This document shows, piece after piece, positions 1 to 5,129 of a DNA stretch of 5,129 bases. The notes below the pieces were generated by a model. It worked only from the letters and a program-made list of their open reading frames with translations, ran no database searches and was not told the origin of the DNA. The stretch spans positions 1 through 5,129 of the forward strand of contig CAYGSW010000368.1 of NCBI GenBank assembly GCA_964352535.1, read 5' to 3'. Within the stretch, counting starts at the first letter, position 1; the number at the start of each line of letters is the position of its first letter. This DNA comes from Granulosicoccus sp964352535 (lineage in GTDB: Bacteria; Pseudomonadota; Gammaproteobacteria; Granulosicoccales; Granulosicoccaceae). The position numbers were made by a program, and so were the translations under genes.

Positions 1-1
1 T

Positions 2-736
2 ATCAAGCGTCTGAGCATGTTCATCATGCGCTCGCAGGTGACCATCAAAGCGCGCGAGGACTGGGTGTGCGTTGGCATCACCGCGGCGGCTGACGGCAAT
101 CTTGGAAAGGCTGGTGCGTTAGTCGGCGCACTGCCAGTCGGTGATATGTCTGTTTCATCCAGTGAAACAGGCCAGCTGATTCGATGCAGCGACGACATCA
201 GCGCGTTGCGATCGCGAGCACGCTACCTGCGGATAGCGCCTGTGGATGCCCAGCAGGAGCTTTGGAATGCGTGTGACGATGCCGATAAACGCTCAGCCAA
301 TGCGTGGCGGCTTGCCGATGTGTCGGCAGGTATCCCGAGTATCAAAGAGGGGGTAGTCGAGTCGTTTGTGCCACAAATGATCAATCTGCAGTTGATCAAT
401 GGCCTTAGCTTCACCAAAGGTTGCTACCCGGGACAGGAAATCGTCGCCCGCATGCAATACCTGGGCAAGCTGAAGCGCCACATGCGAGTGTTCTCTCTTT
501 TCCTCGGTGATCAGGCCTTCGATAAGGGTGAGTTTCTGAAACCGGGAGCGCCCTTGACTTCAGGTACGGATCAGAACGCCGGCATCGTTGTGGATGCCTT
601 GCCCGCATCGGCCAATGAAGCGTTGGTGTTGGCAGTGACAAAAGTGAGCGCTGATGCAGAACCCTTTTGCCTGGGTGAGCTGGAACTGATCCCTCGTGCA
701 ATGCCATACCAGCTGCCTTCACTCGACGTTGCCTGA
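2..736 (+). CDS. ygfZ: YgfZ/GcvT-like folate-binding protein, 5'-truncated by window edge
   Basis: The YgfZ family is related to the GcvT aminomethyltransferase. It binds tetrahydrofolate and supports assembly or repair of certain Fe-S enzymes, including the tRNA-modifying enzyme MiaB, in the cytoplasm. The frame is open from base 2 to a TGA at 734-736, giving 245 residues. The ATG at 17 is not a credible start: the residues before and around it (IKRLSMFIMRSQV) look like the conserved internal 'L..F.LRS.V' strand of the family. E. coli YgfZ is about 326 residues, so roughly 80 N-terminal residues lie outside the window. The diagnostic motif KGCYPGQE is intact at bases 416-439, including the conserved cysteine, and is followed by the usual 'ARM.Y.GKLKR' segment. 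The C-terminal part resembles the GcvT-type barrel domain. The gene is followed after 3 bp by a DUF2007 gene, so co-transcription is likely. Family assignment is secure; the exact physiological client is inferred. Confidence 0.93.
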   Translation: MKRLSMFIMRSQVTIKAREDWVCVGITAAADGNLGKAGALVGALPVGDMSVSSSETGQLIRCSDDISALRSRARYLRIAPVDAQQELWNACDDADKRSANAWRLADVSAGIPSIKEGVVESFVPQMINLQLINGLSFTKGCYPGQEIVARMQYLGKLKRHMRVFSLFLGDQAFDKGEFLKPGAPLTSGTDQNAGIVVDALPASANEALVLAVTKVSADAEPFCLGELELIPRAMPYQLPSLDVA

Positions 737-739
737 ACA

Positions 740-1054
740 GTGCCTTTGATTTATCGCGCCGCTAATATGGTCGAGGCACAATTGATCGTCGATGAATTGA
801 AAACCGGTGGCATGCAAGCGCACATTACCGGTTCCTACCTTAGCGGTGCGATCGGAGAGCTCCCACCCGGCGACATCATTGGCGTGTGGTTGTTGCAAGA
901 GCAACACACAGAACGCGCCCGCGAGATTATTGATGATTTCGAGGCCAGCCTGCAACGCCCCGCAGCTGACTGGCAATGTGGGCAGTGTCATGAACCGGTG
1001 GGTCGTGAGTTTGGTGCTTGCTGGAACTGCGGCACCGCCAGGACCATTGTTTGA
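740..1054 (+). CDS. DUF2007 small protein with C-terminal CxxC...CxxC zinc ribbon
   Basis: This 104-residue protein has two parts. Residues 3-70 (LIYRAANMVEAQLIVDEL onward) match the DUF2007 pattern: a short beta strand, a helix with 'EAQ.i...L...G', a Gly/Pro-rich turn (GELPPGD), a strand (IIGVWLLQE) and a final helix (ERAREIIDDFE). DUF2007 proteins are often labelled putative signal-transducing proteins, with a ferredoxin-like or PII-like fold, but no biochemical role is established. Residues 80-97 carry C80xxC83 and C94xxC97 separated by ten residues, a likely zinc-ribbon knuckle. I chose the GTG at 740 because the first strand of the domain starts at residue 3; the next in-frame ATG, at residue 10, would remove it. 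No clear Shine-Dalgarno precedes the GTG. The upstream stop lies 3 bp away, so translational coupling to the ygfZ-like gene is plausible. Function is unknown; the domain call is good. Confidence 0.85.
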   Translation: MPLIYRAANMVEAQLIVDELKTGGMQAHITGSYLSGAIGELPPGDIIGVWLLQEQHTERAREIIDDFEASLQRPAADWQCGQCHEPVGREFGACWNCGTARTIV

Positions 1055-1095
1055 TGCTGCTTCAGATCCACCTCTCGCTCGACATCAGTCCATAA
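1055..1095. other. Short convergent intergenic gap, no terminator seen
   Basis: The 41 bp between the DUF2007 stop and the permease stop contain no stem-loop followed by a T-run on either strand. Transcripts from the two convergent operons may therefore overlap, or end by a Rho-dependent mechanism or inside the opposing gene. Confidence 0.5.
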
Positions 1096-3336
1096 TCAAT
1101 CAGTGCCACGCACCGGGATTGGCGAATCGGGGTTGGGACTGAAGAACTTTTGAACAGCAAACGTGGCTGCTGCGATCGCAATACCGATGGCATCCGACAA
1201 TAAACCACCTTGAATCATGAACAAGGCAGCAGCGATGAGCGCAAGTCGTATGAACCAGGCAGCTCTTCGTGCTACGAACCAACCTTGTACACCTGAAGAC
1301 AGTAGAAAGACGCCGACAATGGCTGTAATTGCGGCCTGAAGCACAGTGAGCCACGGTCCATCCATCAATAGCGCACTATTGTAGAAGAACATGAACGGCA
1401 CGATGAAGGCTGCTATACCAATTTTGAACGAGGCCACAGAGGTCTCCATCGGATTAGCACCGGATATACCCGCAGCTGCATAGCTGGCCAGTGCCACCGG
1501 TGGCGTTATGGCCGACAATACCGCGAAGTAGAAAACAAAGAAATGTGCAGTGAGTTGCGGGATCCCGAGTTGTACTAATCCGGGAGCGACTACGGATGCG
1601 GCGACTGCATAAGCAGCTGTTGTCGGCATCCCCATGCCCAATAGAATGGCTATGCACATAGCAAAAAACAGGGCAAGCAGCTGTGAGGCATCCGCTATGC
1701 CAAGCAACACAGCAGAGAAGCGTGCGCCAACACCTGTCAATGAGATAACACCAACGATAATTCCGGCACAGGCACAAACGGCAATAATCTGAATAGACAT
1801 GACACCCGCCAGTTCAAACGCCTTGGCGATCGAACGCAGGCCCATGCGATGCGGTGTAAGCCATGACACGGCCGCCGCTGCAATAGTGGCTAATGTGCCT
1901 GCGCGGATAACCGAATAGCCTGCGAACAATGCGTAAATCAGGATGATGATGGGCAGAAATAAGTAGACCTGTCGCAACATCCGTCCAAGCTTTGGCAGTT
2001 CGTCTTCACGCATGCCGCGCATACCAAGCTTTGCCGCTTCGAAGTCGACCATGAAATACACTGACACAAAATACAACACGGCTGGAAGAATCGCAGCCAC
2101 TGCTATGTCGGTGTACGGAATACCGGTGATCTCGGCCATGATGAAAGCGCCCGCACCCATAATAGGCGGCATGATCTGCCCGCCGGTTGAAGCTGCAGCT
2201 TCTACCGCACCTGCTGTCTTACGGTGGTAACCCACCTTCTTCATCAAGGGAATGGTGAGTGAGCCTGTGGCTACGACATTGCCTGCAGATGTGCCGTTAA
2301 TCATGCCCATCAAGCCTGAAGCAAAGATGGATACCTTGGCAGGTCCCCCACGCGTGCGGCCTGCCGCCGCAAACGCAAAGTTTATGAAATAGTCGCCCAC
2401 TTTGGACGCTTGTAAGAAGGCTGCGAATATAATGAACAGGATGATATAGGTGGAAGACACTGCGGTGGTGGGCCCAAGTATTCCCGCGTCGGTATACACC
2501 TGTGAGAAAAAGCGAGCCCAGTCGATGCGTGGCGAATTGAGGAATCCCGGCAGCAGATGTCCGACAAACACATATACCAGAAAGACAGCCGCAATAATGA
2601 TCAGGGCCAGGCCGGTAACGCGACGCGTCAGTTCCATGATGAGGGCGGTTCCAGCCACGGCAGCTAACGAGATGCCGATGGGTGCAAACGGGGTGCCCGT
2701 AGAGTTTCTCATCAGGGTGCCGTAAATGGTGACCAGATATATGGCGACTGCCAGTGCGCAGACACCCAGCACCAGATCAGGCAATGAAAAAAGATGGCGG
2801 GGTGCGCGATCAAGCCAGCCAAGAACGATTCCACCAAACGTCGCTACCAGCAACGGTATACCAAACCAGTAGATCTCGGGTGTGCGGTACTCTGGCGCAA
2901 TACCGTTCCACATGGCACCACCGGAGATCTTCAAGGCGAAACTTATTGCCACCGAACAGACTGCCAGCGCGACGATAAGCAGTATCCAGGCGCAAGCGTT
3001 AATAATCTTGTCAGGGTTTGATGTGGGCTCAGCGAATGTCAAGCGGGCACCAAACAGAAGAAATCCCAGAAAGAGGGCACCGGCAACGTGAACAATCCGG
3101 AAGTTCCAGGTTTCCAGCGGAAAGCTTGGGAGGAAGGGTAGTTGCAGTCCTGTCATGGCGGACAACGACAAACCATTGAGCGCTGCCATGTGAAAGGCGG
3201 CATACAGAGCGGCAAGCGTTGCCATCAGCATGAAGCGCCAATCGCTGAACAGCCGTCGATTTGCCTCTACGGGCTCCTCGTCAGCCCCTTCTACGAGGAT
3301 CGCCGTGTCTTTGTCATCAACAGCCTGATCAGTCAT
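1096..3336 (-). CDS. TRAP transporter fused permease (4TM/12TM, DctQ-DctM type) of a TAXI system
   Basis: This 746-residue inner-membrane protein is the fused small and large permease subunit typical of TAXI-type TRAP transporters, which import substrates delivered by a periplasmic binding protein using an ion (usually Na+) gradient. After a charged cytoplasmic N-terminus (residues 1-34) there are many hydrophobic segments: about 81-99, 112-134, 156-174, 186-206 and 217-262 in the small-subunit-like part, then the DctM-like core from about 284. Core signatures include GMINGTSAGNVVATGSLTIP (344-363) with MKKVGY just after it, STGGQIMPPIMGAGAF (383-398), GMGMPTTAAYAVAA (567-580) and ITPPVALASYAAAGISGANP (610-629). 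These correspond to the paired re-entrant-loop repeats of the DctM family. A C-terminal hydrophobic extension (693-730) is also common in this subfamily. Length is normal and no frame break is seen. The ATG at 3336 has a GGAG Shine-Dalgarno nine bases upstream. The gene lies 176 bp after the TAXI binding protein on the same strand. Substrate is unknown. Confidence 0.96.
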   Translation of the reverse strand: MTDQAVDDKDTAILVEGADEEPVEANRRLFSDWRFMLMATLAALYAAFHMAALNGLSLSAMTGLQLPFLPSFPLETWNFRIVHVAGALFLGFLLFGARLTFAEPTSNPDKIINACAWILLIVALAVCSVAISFALKISGGAMWNGIAPEYRTPEIYWFGIPLLVATFGGIVLGWLDRAPRHLFSLPDLVLGVCALAVAIYLVTIYGTLMRNSTGTPFAPIGISLAAVAGTALIMELTRRVTGLALIIIAAVFLVYVFVGHLLPGFLNSPRIDWARFFSQVYTDAGILGPTTAVSSTYIILFIIFAAFLQASKVGDYFINFAFAAAGRTRGGPAKVSIFASGLMGMINGTSAGNVVATGSLTIPLMKKVGYHRKTAGAVEAAASTGGQIMPPIMGAGAFIMAEITGIPYTDIAVAAILPAVLYFVSVYFMVDFEAAKLGMRGMREDELPKLGRMLRQVYLFLPIIILIYALFAGYSVIRAGTLATIAAAAVSWLTPHRMGLRSIAKAFELAGVMSIQIIAVCACAGIIVGVISLTGVGARFSAVLLGIADASQLLALFFAMCIAILLGMGMPTTAAYAVAASVVAPGLVQLGIPQLTAHFFVFYFAVLSAITPPVALASYAAAGISGANPMETSVASFKIGIAAFIVPFMFFYNSALLMDGPWLTVLQAAITAIVGVFLLSSGVQGWFVARRAAWFIRLALIAAALFMIQGGLLSDAIGIAIAAATFAVQKFFSPNPDSPIPVRGTD

Positions 3337-3345
3337 CTACACGCA

Positions 3346-3349
3346 CTCC
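3346..3349 (-). promoter_or_regulatory. Shine-Dalgarno of the fused TRAP permease
   Basis: On the minus strand GGAG is followed by nine bases and then the ATG at 3336. This supports that start and shows the permease has its own ribosome-binding site despite being the second gene of the operon. Confidence 0.7.
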
Positions 3350-3440
3350 GGAAGAGTTGGGTCATTTTTACCGCTAGCGCGGGCACGAATGTAGCGCTTG
3401 AAAGTGCGGAGGGGTCTACTACCTTCTGGTTCAATCGGGG

Positions 3441-3470
3441 GTGCATCGGGGAATAGTGACCCCGATGCAC
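3441..3470 (-). promoter_or_regulatory. Perfect 11-bp intercistronic stem-loop between binding protein and permease
   Basis: GTGCATCGGGG (3441-3451) and CCCCGATGCAC (3460-3470) are exact reverse complements around an 8-base loop. The hairpin begins 43 bases after the binding-protein stop and ends about 105 bases before the permease start. In the operon (minus) direction it is followed by CCCCCGATTGAACC, with no U-run, so it is not a standard intrinsic terminator. Hairpins in this position in other transport operons, such as malE-malF, protect the upstream mRNA from 3' exonucleases or cause partial termination, giving more binding protein than permease. That role is inferred here; the structure itself is directly visible. 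Confidence 0.65.
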
Positions 3471-3512
3471 GAATCAAAAGCCCTTGTTTACAGCGTCAGG
3501 GCTCGGAACGAT

Positions 3513-4499
3513 TTACATACCAAATACCATGTCGTCAGGGATGTCAGCGCCCGCGTTTTCGCGGAACCACTTGGCAGCGCCCGGGTGCCACATGAGTACA
3601 TCGTTCTTGTCCCAGTTCTCTGGCAGTGTGGAAGCTGCAGCCTTGTGAATACTGACCATGCGCTCGTTATCAGACATCACGACATCCACCACAGCCTCAA
3701 CAAAGCTTGCTGGCAGATCGCAATTGGCGATGGAGAAGTTCCACATGGAGACAGAGCGTGCATCTGCCGTCAGTGTTGTGTAGGTGCTGGCATCGATGTT
3801 GAACGCAGCTACAGGAAAGGCTTCCTGGATTTTCGCCTGCTCTTCTTCGGTAAATTCGATGATGTTGACCTCAGTCTGCACTTCCAGCTGACTGACAGCC
3901 GGAACCGGAACGCCTGCGGCAAAGGCGATGACATCCAGAAGCCCGTCCTGCAACTGACTGCCCAGATCGGTCCAGCCACCGTTACGACGCTCGAACTCAA
4001 CGCCCAGAGTTTCCATCATGCGTGGAAAGTAGGTATCTGATGTGGAACCAGCCGGTCCGAAGCCAATCTTGGCGCCTGCCGGAATATCTGCAACGGTTGT
4101 GATACCTGAAGAGCTGAGTGCAGTTATTGAAAAAGGTGTCTGGTACATCGGGAACATGGCGCAGGCGTTGTTCATCTCAAGCCCGGGCGCTATGGGGTTT
4201 GTGCCGCCCAGCGACTCGGCGGCAGGTCCCATGGTGGTCATGCCGAAGGAGGCATCGCCGGTGTGCACCAGAGCCATGTTCTGCATGGGGCCGCCGGTAA
4301 CTTCAGCGCCACCTGAGAGTCCCAGTTCCTGGGCGACCAGATTGGCCCAGCCAGAACCATACGCGAAATAGGTGCCACCTTGTGAGGCAGTACCAACGGT
4401 GAAGCTTTCCGGCCAACCGGTGCGATCGGCGTCCTGGGCAAGGACACTGGCGCAACCCAGAGTCAGTGCGGCTGCGGTAATAACTAGATTTGCTTTCAT
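3513..4499 (-). CDS. TAXI-family TRAP transporter solute-binding protein (periplasmic)
   Basis: This 328-residue protein is a TAXI (TRAP-associated extracytoplasmic immunogenic) type solute-binding subunit, exported to the periplasm to deliver substrate to the fused permease encoded next. Residues 1-21 form a Sec signal peptide (MKANLVITAAALTLGCASVLA, then QDAD), with likely cleavage after A21. The mature protein opens with the family hallmark VGTASQGGTYFAYGSGWANL (35-54). Other family-like parts are the 'MQNMALVHTGDASFGMTT' stretch (72-89), the phosphate- or carboxylate-binding-like loop IGFGPAGSTSD (145-155), the 'LQDGLLDVIAFAAGVPVPAV' segment (183-202) and the C-terminal LMWHPGAAKWFRENAG (302-317). 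Length is normal for TAXI proteins. The ATG at 4499 is set by the signal peptide and an AGGAG site six bases upstream. Known TAXI ligands include glutamate and other organic acids, but the ligand here cannot be inferred. It is the first gene of the operon, as expected for the most abundant component. Confidence 0.95.
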   Translation of the reverse strand: MKANLVITAAALTLGCASVLAQDADRTGWPESFTVGTASQGGTYFAYGSGWANLVAQELGLSGGAEVTGGPMQNMALVHTGDASFGMTTMGPAAESLGGTNPIAPGLEMNNACAMFPMYQTPFSITALSSSGITTVADIPAGAKIGFGPAGSTSDTYFPRMMETLGVEFERRNGGWTDLGSQLQDGLLDVIAFAAGVPVPAVSQLEVQTEVNIIEFTEEEQAKIQEAFPVAAFNIDASTYTTLTADARSVSMWNFSIANCDLPASFVEAVVDVVMSDNERMVSIHKAAASTLPENWDKNDVLMWHPGAAKWFRENAGADIPDDMVFGM

Positions 4500-4505
4500 T
4501 TTTTT

Positions 4506-4510
4506 CTCCT
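4506..4510 (-). promoter_or_regulatory. Shine-Dalgarno of the TAXI binding-protein gene
   Basis: AGGAG on the minus strand lies six bases (all A) before the ATG at 4499. It is a stronger and better spaced site than that of the permease, in line with high expression of the binding protein. Confidence 0.8.
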
Positions 4511-4604
4511 CGTTTGTAGTGTTGGTACTGATGAATCACGACGGGGCTCTGTGCCAGCTGGTCCCATCACTGCTTCATTTCGTTCTCGATGCATCGTGCG
4601 CTGA

Positions 4605-4633
4605 ATGATACTCGACCGTTGGCGGTATTACAG
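4605..4633 (-). promoter_or_regulatory. Candidate sigma-70 promoter of the TAXI-TRAP operon
   Basis: On the minus strand TATCAT (4610-4605) matches the -10 consensus in five of six bases. Exactly 17 bases upstream is CTGTAA (4633-4628), a weak -35 with three of six matches. A start site near 4598 would give a leader of about 100 bases. The poor -35 suggests dependence on an activator, which fits the repeated motifs directly upstream. This is a by-eye prediction. Confidence 0.3.
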
Positions 4634-4638
4634 TGCTA

Positions 4639-4691
4639 ATGCTGGCAGACTCGCGCACTTGCTGATTTTCATGCTGGCGGATATCTGCCAA
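4639..4691. promoter_or_regulatory. Candidate operator region: repeated ATGCTGGCRGA and a near-palindrome
   Basis: ATGCTGGCRGA occurs at 4639-4649 and again at 4671-4681 in the same orientation, 32 bp apart, which is about three helical turns. The second copy forms half of the imperfect palindrome TGGCGGATATCTGCCA (4675-4690), symmetric except for one G/T pair. Both copies lie just upstream of the proposed -35 of the transporter promoter. This is the arrangement expected for a transcription factor site, but the regulator is not in the window and the family cannot be named. Confidence 0.35.
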
Positions 4692-4865
4692 ATTGAGACA
4701 GATGGTCCCCCGGATAAACTCTTTGCAAAGTGGGCTCTGTCTCGCACGACAGTGGCAAACCCGTGTAAACCGGCAAATCATAGGTGAAGATGTAAGTCCT
4801 TGGTCTGCCAAGATGTGCCTTGAGTGACACGTTGCAGAAATAGGGCATAGAGCAATAACACTGCC

Positions 4866-4962
4866 GTATGGCACATGCTCAGGATTCATCATTCCCAAGA
4901 ACGCTGCAATCTAATCGTTGCAGAGCACTGCATCCCCACTTTTGTGTGGATGCAGTGCTTTT
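4866..4962 (+). ncRNA. Possible small RNA ending at an orphan intrinsic terminator
   Basis: The strong terminator at 4924-4962 points to a plus-strand transcript, but no credible plus-strand gene precedes it. Immediately upstream, CTGCAAT (4904-4910) and GTTGCAG (4917-4923) can form a 7-bp hairpin (one G-U pair) with a 6-base loop, directly abutting the terminator stem. This stacked-hairpin plus U-run arrangement is typical of bacterial small RNAs. The 5' end is a guess: a weak promoter-like pair, TTGCAG (4832-4837) and AATAAC (about 4854-4859), would start transcription near 4866 and give an RNA of about 100 bases. I recognise no known sRNA family. The 3' end is much better supported than the 5' end. 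Confidence 0.35.
4924..4962 (+). terminator. Strong Rho-independent terminator, plus strand
   Basis: AGCACTGCATCC (4924-4935) and GGATGCAGTGCT (4948-4959) form a perfect 12-bp stem. After one C/T mismatch it extends by three more pairs (CAC with GTG) around a TTTT loop. The 3' arm runs straight into TTTTATATA, a U-rich tail on the plus strand only. On the minus strand the stem is followed by CTGCAACG, so it is not bidirectional. Confidence 0.8.
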
Positions 4963-5010
4963 ATATAGTTGTGTGCCAGGCTTTCAGCAAACGCCAATTG
5001 GCCATACAGC

Positions 5011-5038
5011 GCTCAGCGTCGACGTACTGAGCCCTTTT
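5011..5038 (+). terminator. Weak terminator-like hairpin
   Basis: GCTCAG (5011-5016) pairs with CTGAGC (5027-5032) around a 10-base loop that can add two C-G pairs. It is followed by CCTTTTGG, a short T-run on the plus strand. It could back up the terminator at 4924-4962, or be chance. Confidence 0.2.
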
Positions 5039-5129
5039 GGTCAACCTGTATCTTTACAATAACCACTTGGAGGCAGTCCGAGAATAAGCTGATCGTACCG
5101 AAGGCGGCCCCCCGACGGCGCGATATTTT

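Larger units (their letters stand above)
4500..5129. other. 630-bp region without a convincing protein gene
   Basis: Open frames here are short, lack good ribosome-binding sites and have protein compositions unlike real genes (rich in Cys, His, Arg and Ser, with no domain pattern). The region holds the 5' leader and probable promoter of the minus-strand transporter operon (4500 to about 4633), a cluster of repeated TGGCAGA-type motifs (4643-4811), and a strong plus-strand terminator (4924-4962) that may end a small RNA. Beyond 4963 there is only a weaker hairpin (5011-5032). A GGAGG at about 5070-5074 has no ATG, GTG or TTG at a suitable distance inside the window. No tRNA-like T-arm was found by eye on either strand. 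Confidence 0.6.

Noticed and set aside
17..19. ATG at 17 as the start of the YgfZ-like protein
   Set aside because: The frame is open to the window edge, there is no ribosome-binding site visible, and the surrounding residues match an internal conserved strand of the family. The gene is truncated by the window.
807..1142. 111-codon plus-strand open frame overlapping the DUF2007 gene
   Set aside because: It is a different frame of a recognised gene and runs into the 3' end of the permease on the other strand.
3441..4040. 199-codon plus-strand open frame antisense to the TAXI gene
   Set aside because: It lies almost wholly opposite a clearly recognised gene, has no domain pattern, and its composition is explained as a shadow of the minus-strand codons.
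4443..4499. Lipoprotein signal at Cys16 of the TAXI protein
   Set aside because: The residues before Cys16 (LTLGC) do not place a Leu at -3 as the lipobox needs, while an ordinary signal-peptidase I site after A21 fits well.
4605..4787. 60-codon plus-strand open frame that could have explained the downstream terminator
   Set aside because: No Shine-Dalgarno and no conserved-looking features. Its stop is about 137 bases before the terminator, so it is a poor candidate for the terminated gene, though a small protein cannot be fully excluded.
4639..4811. Repeated TGGCAGA motifs as a CRISPR or integron repeat array
   Set aside because: The copies are only 7-11 bp, in mixed orientation and irregularly spaced. 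Regulator sites are a better explanation.
4575..4898. 107-codon minus-strand open frame upstream of the TAXI gene
   Set aside because: No convincing ribosome-binding site, a composition rich in Cys, His, Arg and Ser, no recognisable domain, and it covers the likely promoter of the operon.
4868..5062. 64-codon plus-strand open frame
   Set aside because: It reads straight through the strong terminator at 4924-4962, and its residues show no domain pattern.

Overview
This 5.1 kb window looks like an ordinary stretch of a proteobacterial chromosome, probably a marine or environmental gammaproteobacterium. The lineage is an inference from a YgfZ-type protein next to a TAXI-type TRAP transporter and from moderate GC content; no rRNA or other phylogenetic marker is present. 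Four protein genes are supported: a 5'-truncated ygfZ-like gene, a DUF2007 gene with a zinc-ribbon tail, a fused TRAP permease and a TAXI-family solute-binding protein. I see no mobile element, CRISPR array, tRNA or rRNA.

Layout. Bases 2-736 (+) hold the C-terminal three quarters of a YgfZ/GcvT-like folate-binding protein with the intact KGCYPGQE signature. Three bases later, 740-1054 (+) encodes a small DUF2007 protein ending in a CxxC...CxxC zinc ribbon; the pair is probably co-transcribed. It converges, across 41 bp with no visible terminator, on a two-gene minus-strand operon. That operon has the TAXI periplasmic binding protein first (4499-3513), then a 176-bp gap holding a perfect 11-bp stem-loop, then a 746-residue fused 4TM/12TM TRAP permease (3336-1096).

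The binding protein should capture an organic acid-like substrate in the periplasm and pass it to the permease, which imports it using an ion gradient. The substrate cannot be read from sequence, and no catabolic gene or regulator lies in the window. The intercistronic hairpin may let the cell make more binding protein than permease from one mRNA.

The last 630 bp (4500-5129) have no convincing protein gene but are not featureless. They contain the operon's Shine-Dalgarno, a plausible promoter (4605-4633), a cluster of TGGCAGA/TCTGCCA elements including a near-palindrome (4675-4690) that could be operators, and a strong plus-strand intrinsic terminator (4924-4962). No plus-strand gene ends at that terminator, so it may mark the 3' end of an undescribed small RNA. 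I do not see an obviously new multi-gene system; the non-coding region upstream of the transporter is the part most worth checking.
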